Shown: positions 1 through 8,289, numbered from the stretch's first letter. The stretch: DNA of 11,764 bases from a bacterium (GCA_030431355.1 JAUIJG010000151.1:1-11764), one strand, 5' to 3'. Notes: generated by a model from the sequence alone, not told the origin. Made by a program: numbers and translations.

Positions 1-632
1 ACAATTTCTCTAGAGGTCTTTAGAAAGTTTCCTCGCTGCAATTCATAATGCTTTTTTATGTTCAGAAGAAACTGTGCACGCAAATGTAATGGCGAAATAC
101 AGGAGATGCTCTCACCAAGAACTTCCTGACGTGTCCATCCGAAGGTTTTTACAGCCATTGGGTTCCAATCAATAATTTCCAACTTCGCATTCATTGAGAC
201 AAAGGCGTCATATGAATCTTCAAGTACAAGTTTCATTCGCTCTTCTCTACGCCGCTGATTGAGCGCTGCTTGATGACGCTCTACACTAAACTTCAGACAT
301 CTAACGATTGATTTAATCTCAATTCGATCTTTTGCAAGATAATCTTGGGCACCTTTCTTGATGAACTCGACTGCCAGTTCTCCGTCACTATGAACGGAAT
401 ATACGACCACACAATGATTTCTGGTCAGCTCCTGCCAATTTGAATAGGTGACCAGTCCGTTGTTATCAGTTCTTGAAATATCGACAAATATTGCATCAAA
501 GCAGAATTGCTTGAACTCTCTTACAGGTTCAGTAAAAGGTAACACAGTACCTATCTCGACACCGTTATCCCTAAGAAGTTGACAAATGATACTGGCACCG
601 GAGGGAATATCCTCCAATACTAAAATTCTCAC
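1..632 (-). CDS. Receiver (REC)-PAS signalling protein, C-terminus beyond the left edge
   Basis: This is a two-component type protein of which 210 codons are visible. It begins with a response-regulator receiver domain (residues 1-120). It opens RILVLED, with acidic residues E7 and D8. D51 lies after the hydrophobic strand FDAIFV and is the likely phosphorylation site. S79 is in VVVYSVHSD, and K101 is in the GAQDYLAKD motif. A coiled linker rich in Arg and Glu (about 118-133) leads into a PAS domain (about 133-210) with the typical DAFVSMN, IIDWNPMA and FGWTRQEVLGE pattern. The gene runs off the window, so the output domain (histidine kinase, GGDEF or other) is unknown. The start is taken as GTG at 632 because an in-frame stop lies at 672-674 and no ATG lies between. 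A weak GAGAG lies about 10 bases upstream of it. REC and PAS are clear; the exact start is less certain. Confidence 0.85.
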   Translation of the reverse strand, partial: MRILVLEDIPSGASIICQLLRDNGVEIGTVLPFTEPVREFKQFCFDAIFVDISRTDNNGLVTYSNWQELTRNHCVVVYSVHSDGELAVEFIKKGAQDYLAKDRIEIKSIVRCLKFSVERHQAALNQRRREERMKLVLEDSYDAFVSMNAKLEIIDWNPMAVKTFGWTRQEVLGESISCISPLHLRAQFLLNIKKHYELQRGNFLKTSREI

Positions 633-642
633 AAAAAATGGT

Positions 643-658
643 CTCTCAGTTTGGAGAG
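643..658 (-). promoter_or_regulatory. Small hairpin covering the possible ribosome site of the receiver-PAS gene
   Basis: CTCTC and GAGAG can pair across a 6-base loop just upstream of the GTG start at 632. On the minus strand the 3' arm is the only purine-rich stretch at a suitable distance to act as a ribosome site. The stem is only 5 bp, so this may be chance. The rest of the 633-842 gap holds no convincing gene or terminator. Confidence 0.2.
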
Positions 659-842
659 TGTTTAGCAGGAGTCACTTTGTTACACCAAAATTAAAGCCCT
701 GTTTAAATCCCCATAGTATTACGCTGGGATTTGAGGCAAAAAGTTTATCCTTGCTGACTTCTTTGAAGAATTTCCGACAAAATCCAAAGTTCGGATATTA
801 CTATTATAGCACCCTCAAACATACTCCACTGGAATTTTGAGT

Positions 843-1907
843 CTACTTAAGAGACTCCATATCAATCACGAATCTAAATCTCACATCGCTCTTCAATAGA
901 CGCTCAAAGGCGGTGTTGATCTCTTCCATGGCGATGGTCTCTATTTCGGCACCGATTCCATGCTCGGCGCAGAAGTCGAGCATTTCTTGGGTCTCTTTCA
1001 TGCCACCGATGGTAGAGCCAGCAAGCGACTTACGTTGTGGAATCAAGCTAAAAGGATTGACAGGCAAATCCTCAGCGGGGGCGCCGACTAGCACCATCAC
1101 TCCATCGCGCTTGAGCATACCCATATAGAGATTCATATCGGCGGGAGAAGAGACGGTATTGATGATAAGGTCGAAGCAACCTTTTCCACCCTCAACAGAC
1201 TCTTTGTCCGTGCTAGCAATAAAATCGCCGGCGCCCATCTCTTTTGCTTGCTCGCGCTTGCTGAAGGTACGAGAGATCACAGTCACTTCAGCGCCCATGG
1301 ACTTGGCTAACTTCAAAGCCATGTGCCCCAGTCCGCCCAGGCCTACGACAGCGACAGACTTACCAGGACCGGCTTTCCAGTGAGCCAGCGGAGAGTAAGT
1401 GGTTATCCCGGCGCAAAGTAAAGGGGCGGCCTTATCCAATGGAAGCTCGTCCGGGACCCGGACCACAAAACGCTCATTGACAGTGATGTTCTTTGAGTAG
1501 CCACCATATGTGGGGGTCTCCTCATCCAGCTCAATGTCATTGTAGGTCAAGACGTTTCGCTTCTCGCAATACTGCTCAAGACCCTCGGCGCAAGAATCAC
1601 ACTCCTTGCAGGAGTCTACCATGCAGCCGATTCCGACCCGGTCTCCGACTTTAAACTTTTCAACTTTGTCACCGACCCTGGAGACGATGCCGGTGATCTC
1701 ATGCCCTGGCACCATCGGAAAAATCGACTTACCCCAATCGTCTTCCACCTGGTGCACATCGGAGTGGCAAACGCCACAGAATTTGATATCGATCAATACA
1801 TCCCGGGGTCCCGGCTCACGCCTCTGAATCACCATGGCATCCAGCTTCTTACCGGGTGCTGCTGCTGCGTATGCTTTTGTCTTTATGGCAGTCTTTATCA
1901 CTTTCAT
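843..1907 (-). CDS. Zinc-dependent alcohol dehydrogenase / aldehyde reductase, YahK / cinnamyl-alcohol type
   Basis: This is a medium-chain dehydrogenase of 354 residues, the normal family length, probably cytoplasmic. It should interconvert aldehydes and alcohols using NADP(H). Catalytic zinc ligands are C47 (in CGVCHSD), H69 (in PGHE) and C165 (in LLCAGITTYSPL). C100, C103, C106 and C114 form the structural zinc lobe. The Rossmann loop GLGGLG is at 189-194, and S212-R213-T214 after the second strand suggests NADP preference. The overall sequence closely follows E. coli YahK as I remember it, including GIxAExExI near the end. It is the second gene of an operon, 36 bases after the aldo/keto reductase. 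The GAGG ribosome site (1910-1913) is only 2 bases from the ATG at 1907. It is better placed for the GTG at codon 3 (1901), so the true start may be there. The physiological substrate cannot be read from the sequence. Confidence 0.93.
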   Translation of the reverse strand: MKVIKTAIKTKAYAAAAPGKKLDAMVIQRREPGPRDVLIDIKFCGVCHSDVHQVEDDWGKSIFPMVPGHEITGIVSRVGDKVEKFKVGDRVGIGCMVDSCKECDSCAEGLEQYCEKRNVLTYNDIELDEETPTYGGYSKNITVNERFVVRVPDELPLDKAAPLLCAGITTYSPLAHWKAGPGKSVAVVGLGGLGHMALKLAKSMGAEVTVISRTFSKREQAKEMGAGDFIASTDKESVEGGKGCFDLIINTVSSPADMNLYMGMLKRDGVMVLVGAPAEDLPVNPFSLIPQRKSLAGSTIGGMKETQEMLDFCAEHGIGAEIETIAMEEINTAFERLLKSDVRFRFVIDMESLK

Positions 1908-1943
1908 ATCCTCTTAAAATTCTTGTACTTTTAGTGGCATCTT

Positions 1944-3029
<1,086 letters not shown>

Positions 3030-3030
3030 T

Positions 3031-3049
3031 TAGCCGAAAAGGCTATAAT
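3031..3049 (+). promoter_or_regulatory. Perfect -10 box overlapping a palindrome in the divergent promoter region
   Basis: TATAAT at 3044-3049 matches the sigma-70 -10 consensus. It overlaps a 5-bp inverted repeat, TAGCC-GAAAA-GGCTA (3031-3045). No good -35 box lies 16-18 bases upstream, which would fit an activator-dependent promoter. The transcript would read towards the AraC-type gene with a leader of about 130 bases. The match is seen directly; the function is inferred. Confidence 0.35.
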
Positions 3050-3063
3050 CTGCTACCGAGTCA

Positions 3064-3155
3064 ATTGGACAAAACTCCATGCCCCGCAAGCCACATTACA
3101 ATGATATGCTGGGAAAGACGCCTCTCGTTATAACAAAACTCCAAAATCATTGGAC
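3064..3155. repeat. Two-part direct repeat, possible regulator binding sites
   Basis: The 10-mer CAAAACTCCA occurs at 3070-3079 and 3134-3143. Next to each copy is ATTGGAC, at 3064-3070 and 3149-3155, though on opposite sides of the 10-mer. All four lie between the divergent reductase operon and the regulator gene, where an AraC-type protein would be expected to bind. The arrangement is not a textbook AraC site, so this is tentative. Confidence 0.25.
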
Positions 3156-3171
3156 GATTTTCCGAGACTGC

Positions 3172-3178
3172 AGAAAGG
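3172..3178 (+). promoter_or_regulatory. Ribosome binding site of the AraC-family regulator
   Basis: AGAAAGG lies 10 bases before the ATG at 3189. It is too close to the in-frame ATG at 3180 and downstream of the one at 3150, so 3189 is the preferred start. Confidence 0.55.
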
Positions 3179-3188
3179 AATGAAATTC

Positions 3189-4100
3189 ATGGCATCAGAC
3201 AAACGAACCCAAACAAATAGGGAAGAGCTTGTGGATATCCTCAGGCAAAAATGCACCCAGGAAGGCGCCAATCCAATTCAAACAGGACTGAACTTTTACC
3301 GGCACACCGCCCCCAGCGATCCTCTGCACGGTCTCTATTCACCATCCATCTGCATTATCGCCCAGGGAGCCAAAGAGGTTCAGATGGGCTCGGAAAAGTT
3401 CCGGTATGACCCAAATCACTTCCTGCTCTGCTCTCTAGATGTGCCGGTGGTCAGTCAGGTGGTGCAAGCGACCAGGGAGAAACCTTTCCTTGGACTAAAG
3501 CTCGATCTAGATCCTGCAACCATCTCATCGGTCAGCATAGAAGCCGGAATCGCTCCGACCAAAACAGAATCAAGCGTTCCTTCTATTGCAGTTAGCGAAT
3601 TAGAAGGCGAATTGTTAGACGCATTCGTCAGACTTTTCCGGCTGGTAAATTCGCCGGCAGATTACAACATGATATCACCCATGGTTACAAAAGAGATTGT
3701 CTACAGGCTCCTAAAAAGTGAGCAAGGACAGAGACTTTTGCAAATGGCCTCATTTGGAGGCAACACTCATAGAATCGCAAGAGCGATTCAAACACTCCAG
3801 AGCAAGTTCAGCGAAGCACTCAGTATAGAAGACCTGGCCCATGAGCTTGGCATGAGTGTGTCCAGCTTTCATCAGCATTTTAAAGCAGCGACATCCATGA
3901 GCCCCCTGCAGTTTCAAAAGTCTTTGCGTTTACAGGAAGCACGAAACCTTCTGCTTACCGAAGATCTGGACGCAAGCTCCGTGGCAGCAAGAGTCGGATA
4001 TGATGATGCCTCCCAATTCAGTCGCGAATACAAAAGACACTTCGGCAATCCGCCGATTCGTGATATCGCGAGGCTAAAAGAATATAGCGCAGTAAAATAA
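3189..4100 (+). CDS. AraC-family transcriptional regulator with AraC_N domain (YqhC-like)
   Basis: This is a 303-residue DNA-binding regulator. Residues about 30-170 form the AraC_N sensing domain, with the family pattern SPSICIIAQGAKEVQMG, FRYDPNHFLLCSLDVPV and PFLGLKLDLD. The C-terminal 100 residues are a double helix-turn-helix: SIEDLAHELGMSVSSFHQHF (212-231) and VAARVGYDDASQFSREYKRH (266-285). The latter carries the canonical GYxDxSxFSRxFKRxFG-type signature. AraC_N regulators such as E. coli YqhC sense reactive aldehydes and control neighbouring aldehyde reductases. This gene is divergent from an aldo/keto reductase and an alcohol dehydrogenase, so it is likely their activator. The start at 3189 is chosen from the AGAAAGG ribosome site; ATG codons at 3150 and 3180 are alternatives. 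The ligand is not known. Confidence 0.92.
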   Translation: MASDKRTQTNREELVDILRQKCTQEGANPIQTGLNFYRHTAPSDPLHGLYSPSICIIAQGAKEVQMGSEKFRYDPNHFLLCSLDVPVVSQVVQATREKPFLGLKLDLDPATISSVSIEAGIAPTKTESSVPSIAVSELEGELLDAFVRLFRLVNSPADYNMISPMVTKEIVYRLLKSEQGQRLLQMASFGGNTHRIARAIQTLQSKFSEALSIEDLAHELGMSVSSFHQHFKAATSMSPLQFQKSLRLQEARNLLLTEDLDASSVAARVGYDDASQFSREYKRHFGNPPIRDIARLKEYSAVK

Positions 4101-4145
4101 TCTGGTTTCAGTATTGTGAAATTACAGCAAAGTCAAAAGCTGCCT

Positions 4146-4181
4146 CTATTCCCTGGTCTATTCCCTGGTCTGTTCCCTGGT
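4146..4181. repeat. 12-bp tandem repeat, three copies
   Basis: Three head-to-tail copies of CTATTCCCTGGT (the third has G for A) are followed by a partial, diverged copy. They lie in the 153-bp gap between two convergent genes. In one forward frame they would read as repeated Leu-Phe-Pro-Gly, but that frame overlaps a convincing gene on the other strand and is not called. A short palindrome, CCACTG-C-CAGTGG, follows at 4224-4236. No clear rho-independent terminator is seen here. Confidence 0.8.
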
Positions 4182-4253
4182 CAATTCCAGAATCACCTAG
4201 AAACAACAAAGACTCAACTCTTTCCACTGCCAGTGGTGCCACAAAGGCAAACT

Positions 4254-5189
4254 CTAAGCGTGCTTCAGTCTTTGAAGCTGCTCTTTGCTCATCCTGACGA
4301 TGTCTTCTTTCTGGGGAAAGTCAGGAGCTTGCATGGCATAGTCGGCAGCACTCTTGAAGCTCGCTTTAGCGCGTCTGTAGTCCTGACCTTCCATATGAAC
4401 ATTAGCATTGCTGAAATGAGCGGCAGCAAGCTGCATCTTCACTTGACCGACCCAGCTACCGGCTTGAGCTTTAGCAGCCCAGGCAAACAAACCTTTCTTC
4501 TTGCCGTCTGCGTTCTCCAGCATCTTTGTCATGGAATCAATCGCACGTTCGTTCCATAACGCTGTCTGTTTACGATTGCCAGCCACCTGCTGAGCCATAC
4601 CGGCAGCGGCACACATGGGACCAAGATTAAGAGCCTGTTTCTCATTGGAACCGGACTTCTCCCACTCTTGTTCAGCCACTTCTATGGCTTCGTCAAATTT
4701 GCCGCGACTGATCAAACTTTGCACCTTAGCCATGGAAGCCCAGGAGCCTCCGTTCGGCACCAGAAATCTGTATTTCGTAGCCAGGGAGCAGATAGCCTCC
4801 GTGGTCTTCCAGGCACCAAATTTTGAAGCCAGCATCACAGTCCCGAAAAAGGCGAGGGATATGAATGCCCTGGCAACAAAGAATCCGACCGCCAACATCA
4901 AGGTCATCACGATACAGGACATCCAGTCTATCGGGCTTGCGGCCAGCGCCTTGAAAAATCCGTTGGAACTGTAGTAGAGCGCACAGGATAGAACAACGCC
5001 GGCAATGATGAGCATTCCGCTAAACATGGTGACTCCGAGTTTGTCCCACTTATCATTGGATGGGCTCTCGTTGATCGGCAACTCCTGCTGGTTCTTAGCC
5101 CTCTTGACCATGCTCTTCTGGGCAACACCCATACCGCGCATGGCTCTTTGAGCCTTCTTACCCTTCATCGCCTTCATGTTTTTAGCCAT
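4254..5189 (-). CDS. Membrane protein with basic N-terminus and TPR-like C-terminal half, unrecognised
   Basis: I do not recognise this 311-residue protein. Residues 1-33 are strongly basic, with many Lys, Arg, Met and Ala (for example KNMKAMKGKKAQRAMRGM), and look suited to binding nucleic acid or acidic lipid. A first transmembrane helix is at about 52-73. A long hydrophobic stretch at about 89-121 makes a second and perhaps a third. The soluble remainder is helical and contains TPR-like pairs: about 150-178 (SLISRGKFDEAIEVAEQEW) and 252-285 (QLAAAHF...YRRAKASFKSAADYA). It is probably an inner-membrane scaffold with a cytoplasmic repeat domain. It begins 3 bases after the stop of the small upstream gene, and its ribosome site (AGAGGAAG) lies inside that gene, so the two are probably translationally coupled. 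The ORF quality is high; the function is unknown. Confidence 0.8.
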   Translation of the reverse strand: MAKNMKAMKGKKAQRAMRGMGVAQKSMVKRAKNQQELPINESPSNDKWDKLGVTMFSGMLIIAGVVLSCALYYSSNGFFKALAASPIDWMSCIVMTLMLAVGFFVARAFISLAFFGTVMLASKFGAWKTTEAICSLATKYRFLVPNGGSWASMAKVQSLISRGKFDEAIEVAEQEWEKSGSNEKQALNLGPMCAAAGMAQQVAGNRKQTALWNERAIDSMTKMLENADGKKKGLFAWAAKAQAGSWVGQVKMQLAAAHFSNANVHMEGQDYRRAKASFKSAADYAMQAPDFPQKEDIVRMSKEQLQRLKHA

Positions 5190-5192
5190 GGT

Positions 5193-5393
5193 TTATTCGT
5201 CTTCCTCTTCGGCGGAAAAATGAGGGATTGCTGCGTCCACTGCAGCGCAACCGCCTGAACCCGATGTCATGAGTACTCTAACACCCATTTTCTCATAAAG
5301 CCTTACTATGGAGTAATTGTTTAATATCTTTCCGAAATATGAATTTAGTGCGCTCAAACTGCGAACTTGCGAAATATTGACATCCAGAGGCAT
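5193..5393 (-). CDS. Small acidic-tailed protein (about 66 residues), unrecognised
   Basis: This small ORF has protein-like composition: a helical first half (SALNSYFGKILNNYSIVRLY), a conserved-looking VRVLMTSGSGGCAAVDAAI segment and an acidic tail, SAEEEDE. It has no signal peptide or membrane helix. The start at 5393 has a good ribosome site, AAGGGAAG, 7 bases upstream. An ATG at 5423 would add 10 residues but lacks a clear site. The stop lies 3 bases from the ATG of the following membrane-protein gene, so the two form an operon and this gene supplies that gene's ribosome site. The tight coupling is the main reason to think it is real. The function is unknown, and it could still be a chance ORF. 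Confidence 0.5.
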   Translation of the reverse strand: MPLDVNISQVRSLSALNSYFGKILNNYSIVRLYEKMGVRVLMTSGSGGCAAVDAAIPHFSAEEEDE

Positions 5394-5469
5394 CCGGGAA
5401 CTTCCCTTGTTGATATGAAACATCGCTTATACTTAATTGAAGTCTGAATTTGAATCAGCAAGACAGCTC

Positions 5470-5512
5470 GAAAGACATACTGAAAGACATCTTGAAAGAC
5501 ATCTTGAAAGAC
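5470..5512. repeat. 12-bp tandem repeat, about 3.6 copies
   Basis: GAAAGACATACT is followed by two identical GAAAGACATCTT units and a partial GAAAGAC. The array lies between the small minus-strand gene and the secreted-protein gene. On the plus strand it is in frame with the downstream gene and would encode Lys-Asp-Ile-Leu repeats if translation began at the TTG at 5450. I regard it as upstream of the true start. Confidence 0.8.
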
Positions 5513-5557
5513 CCCCAAAAAACCTCCAGAGAAACAACCTCTAGAAATAAGACATCC

Positions 5558-7081
5558 ATGAAAATGCATACCGATTCTCAAAAGGTCGACGCCCCCCGAA
5601 TAAAGACTTCGAAGAGAATGTTCTCCCTACTATCAGCTCTTGTGCTTGCCGGCAGCTTGAGCATAGTAGTACCTGTTGCAGAATATACATTCGAATTCTC
5701 GCATTCGCCCCATTCATCCCAGTTATCCCAATATCCAAGAATACTTGGTGGAGGTGTCGCCCTGGCCAGAGGTGGACGCGGAGGAAGAGGCGGCAGAGGC
5801 ATGCGCGGTGGTAGAGGAATGGGACGCGGCATGGGTCGAGGGATGCGCGGTCGCAGATATGGCGGATATGACAGAAGGCTCTGGGGAGATGGATACGGCT
5901 ACTGGGGAGACCCCTATGGAAGTTGGGGCGGCTGGTCGAGACCGCATCATCGTTTCAGAAACTACGGAGGAGGAGCCTGGTCTGACCCTTATCCGTACTA
6001 CGCCAGCGGTGGCGGATATGGTTATGACAATTTCAACAATAGCACCGTAGACGCAGGCGGCAGCTTATACCCTTCCAGCACGTACAGCTACATACCAGCC
6101 ACCATCACCGGTAGCACATGGACTTCAGGATCAGTTAGCGCAGTGCCGGTGAAAACGATAGAACCAGATGAACCCAAAGAGAAAATCGTCTACAAATCAC
6201 AGTTTCGGATCGGTAAAGACGCCGACATCATAGACGGTGGCAAAATAGCTTTTCATCTAACAGACGACGCCTTTATTCTGGCATCCAACCAGGAGTTGGT
6301 GGTTGTTGACCAAAAGTCCGGTTACCCGACCATCTCACTGTTTCCGGACGAAGTACTATTGTGGCACCTGGCCCAGGAGCTGGAGAGACAATATCTAGGA
6401 CTTCAATCCGCCACCAAAGCCAAAACTTCCCAGTTAGACTCTCCCGCGGTGAAGTCAACCGACGCGAAAACAGAGAAGCTCAAAAAAGAGATAGCCAATC
6501 TCAATAAAACCATAGCTCTCATAGACAAGGCCAGACAGAACCTGGGCAAAGTTCCCCAGCAGATTCCGGAGGAAGAAGCTGTTCCCGAAAAAGGCGCCAT
6601 GGAAATTTTTTCCAGCACCTGGATGACTCCGGACGGACAGTTCTTCATCGCACGCTTAAAAGATGGAAGCTTTGTATACATGGATGGCAGAGGCACTTAC
6701 AAAGACAATAAAAGAACACCGCTGAAAAAAGCCTACCCCGGCAAGTTTGAAGTAATCGTATTCAAATACCTTCAGAAGCTTGTCGCCGAAGCTGATGATA
6801 CCACCAGCGATTTGAAAGACGACATCGATGATACCCAGTGGGCTCTAGAAAAGATGAAAGAAGAGTTGGAGGACGAATATAACCAGAGCAAACAGAGCAA
6901 AAAGCAGAAAGCTGCCGAAAGCGACACCGATTCTAATACCATTGAGAAATCAAAACTTCGCATTAATCAAGCGATCATGAGAAGTGAACACAAGTTTGCC
7001 GCCATGACAAATCAAGTTCAGAGTATGCCCCAGGAAGTAGAGGCGGCGAAGAAGCTCATAGCTACATTGAAGAGCTTCTAA
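5558..7081 (+). CDS. Secreted RGG/Gly-Tyr-Trp-rich protein with coiled-coil C-terminus
   Basis: I do not recognise this 507-residue protein as a named family. A basic n-region (KTSKR, 16-20) and a hydrophobic core (about 22-41, FSLLSALVLAGSLSIVVPVA) form a likely signal peptide, or signal anchor, with possible cleavage after A41. Residues 71-107 are an Arg/Gly tract with successive RGG and RGM units. This passes into a Gly/Tyr/Trp-rich segment up to about 175 (GYGYWGDPYGSWGGW). A folded part follows (216-285, with DAFILASNQELVVVD), then helical, charged coiled-coil-like regions at about 300-332, 414-449 and 465-507. The section TPDGQFFIARLKDGSFVYMDGRGTY looks beta-rich. The start is uncertain. 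ATG at 5558 is chosen, ATG at 5564 and 5618 are possible, and a TTG at 5450 would include the tandem repeat. It is probably exported, with the RGG tract able to bind polyanions or membrane; that role is inferred. Confidence 0.8.
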   Translation: MKMHTDSQKVDAPRIKTSKRMFSLLSALVLAGSLSIVVPVAEYTFEFSHSPHSSQLSQYPRILGGGVALARGGRGGRGGRGMRGGRGMGRGMGRGMRGRRYGGYDRRLWGDGYGYWGDPYGSWGGWSRPHHRFRNYGGGAWSDPYPYYASGGGYGYDNFNNSTVDAGGSLYPSSTYSYIPATITGSTWTSGSVSAVPVKTIEPDEPKEKIVYKSQFRIGKDADIIDGGKIAFHLTDDAFILASNQELVVVDQKSGYPTISLFPDEVLLWHLAQELERQYLGLQSATKAKTSQLDSPAVKSTDAKTEKLKKEIANLNKTIALIDKARQNLGKVPQQIPEEEAVPEKGAMEIFSSTWMTPDGQFFIARLKDGSFVYMDGRGTYKDNKRTPLKKAYPGKFEVIVFKYLQKLVAEADDTTSDLKDDIDDTQWALEKMKEELEDEYNQSKQSKKQKAAESDTDSNTIEKSKLRINQAIMRSEHKFAAMTNQVQSMPQEVEAAKKLIATLKSF

Positions 7082-7182
7082 AAGAGAAGCTTGAAAGCAT
7101 CAGATGTAGATGAGCTTTTAAATAAACCCCGATCGTGGCAAGATTTATCTAGGCGGTAGCTATCGATAAGGCCTGACAATAA

Positions 7183-8253
7183 ATGAGTAAGTCGAAGAAC
7201 CTGGAAGAGGTAAAAAAGCGAAAAGCTTTATTAGACCGCGAAATCATGGCCTACCATCAGGCCGGTGTCGAGGTTCCTGCCGACCTGGAAGAAGCTTATT
7301 TGAACCTTCAAGAAAATTCCAGAGACCAGACAGGTATGACTCCGCCTGGACAGGGTCAAGAGAGCCCCGGTGTGACTGTTTCTTCTACCGAGACGAAACC
7401 TGCATCGGCGCCGGATAGCTGGACTGGCTGGCTGGGTAGGAAAGCTGGCGACTACATCCTCCTCCATCTACTTCATGAAGGCTCCTATACCTGGGTCTTC
7501 GAAGCAGAACCATCGGCCGGTAAGACAGGAGAAACACCAGGAAAAACAAAAGGGCAAAAGGTCGCGATCAAACTGCCCCGCAATCCCATAGAGTACAAAA
7601 TGGAAATGGAGTCGAACCTCGACGACAAGAGCCTTGCCCTCTCGTCGGAAGGGGGACTTCTTGTTCCCACTTACTCTGCCGTGGTGGAAGAACAAACCAG
7701 CCGGTTAAAAAAAGCCGGTTCGCCTTTCGTTCCGGTTTTGGAGAGCGGTAGTGTAGACGGAACCCCTTTCTACGTCATGCCTCTTCTAGCTGGTCGGAGC
7801 CTTGAGGCCATGCTCAAAGAGAAGGATTTCTCTGCCTGCCTGACCTCATTCAACAAGGTCCTGGAATCTCTCGGCAAAGCGCAAGCAAGCACCCTGAGTC
7901 AGGCATATTTCAGCAATTTAGCGCCCCGGCATGTGATTATTGAAGACGGGGAGCCGGTCTTTCTAGACGCCGGCTCTTCAGGCTGGCTAACCACGAGCGA
8001 AGGCAGAGTAAAAGGGGCGATGACCACGCGAAGATATAACCCAGACAGGGAAAACACACCCTGGAGAGCGCTAAGCTTTATCCTAATGGAGATTGCCTCC
8101 GACGCCTCGTCATCGCTCCAGGAGAATTCGGCTGACTACCGGCACATTGTCCAGGAGCTACAAGCGCTCTTACAAGACGGCAGTTCACCGGAGCCGGAGA
8201 GCCTCACAAATCTGACAGCAAAATTGGCTGATATTCTGAAAACCCCAAAATAA
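7183..8253 (+). CDS. Hanks-type Ser/Thr kinase fold, probable pseudokinase
   Basis: This 356-residue protein has a charged helical N-terminus (1-46), a Pro/Ser/Thr linker (47-80) and a kinase-like domain (about 88-340). Recognisable elements are the nucleotide-loop region HEGSYTWVFEAEP (98-110) with only one of the usual glycines, VAIK with K130, a hinge-like FYVMPLLAGRSLEAML (196-211) and a DFG equivalent LDAGSSG with D262. The catalytic loop reads FSNLAPRHVII (243-253) where active kinases have HRDLKPxNIL. The catalytic Asp is replaced by N245, the Lys by A247 and the metal-binding Asn by H250. It may therefore bind nucleotide but is unlikely to transfer phosphate. It has no membrane helix. 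A weak AAGG ribosome site precedes the ATG. It lies 101 bases after the secreted-protein gene and 95 before the annexin-like gene, all on the same strand. Kinase ancestry is quite sure; inactivity is inferred. Confidence 0.8.
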   Translation: MSKSKNLEEVKKRKALLDREIMAYHQAGVEVPADLEEAYLNLQENSRDQTGMTPPGQGQESPGVTVSSTETKPASAPDSWTGWLGRKAGDYILLHLLHEGSYTWVFEAEPSAGKTGETPGKTKGQKVAIKLPRNPIEYKMEMESNLDDKSLALSSEGGLLVPTYSAVVEEQTSRLKKAGSPFVPVLESGSVDGTPFYVMPLLAGRSLEAMLKEKDFSACLTSFNKVLESLGKAQASTLSQAYFSNLAPRHVIIEDGEPVFLDAGSSGWLTTSEGRVKGAMTTRRYNPDRENTPWRALSFILMEIASDASSSLQENSADYRHIVQELQALLQDGSSPEPESLTNLTAKLADILKTPK

Positions 8254-8259
8254 TTACCT

Positions 8260-8286
8260 TTCCCGCCTCAGGGAGCAACTCGGGAA
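8260..8286 (+). terminator. Weak GC-rich hairpin between the pseudokinase and annexin-like genes
   Basis: TTCCCG (8260-8265) can pair with CGGGAA (8281-8286) across a 15-base loop. It is followed by GAG and an AT-rich stretch rather than a clean run of T. It could weaken read-through or be a regulatory structure. Confidence 0.25.
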
Positions 8287-8289
8287 GAG

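Noticed and set aside
586..840. 84-residue forward ORF in the gap left of the dehydrogenase gene
   Set aside because: It overlaps the start of the receiver-PAS gene on the other strand, has no ribosome site, and its composition does not look protein-like.
4224..4236. CCACTG-C-CAGTGG palindrome as a terminator between convergent genes
   Set aside because: The one-base centre cannot form a hairpin loop without unpairing, and no T-run follows on either strand.
4116..4559. 147-residue forward ORF with Leu-Phe-Pro-Gly repeats
   Set aside because: Its repeats come from the 12-bp DNA array, and its remainder lies antisense to the membrane-protein gene with no ribosome site or family motif.
5354..5581. 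75-residue minus-strand ORF with Val-Phe-Gln-Asp repeats
   Set aside because: It is a translation of the 12-bp array, overlaps two better genes and lacks a ribosome site.
5676..6050. 124-residue forward ORF inside the secreted-protein gene
   Set aside because: It is another frame of the Gly/Arg-rich coding region; the Glu/Ala/Val bias is an artefact of that composition.
7082..7130. Possible terminator after the secreted-protein gene
   Set aside because: AAAGC and GCTTT can pair only with a bulge and a long loop, and no run of T follows the stem directly.
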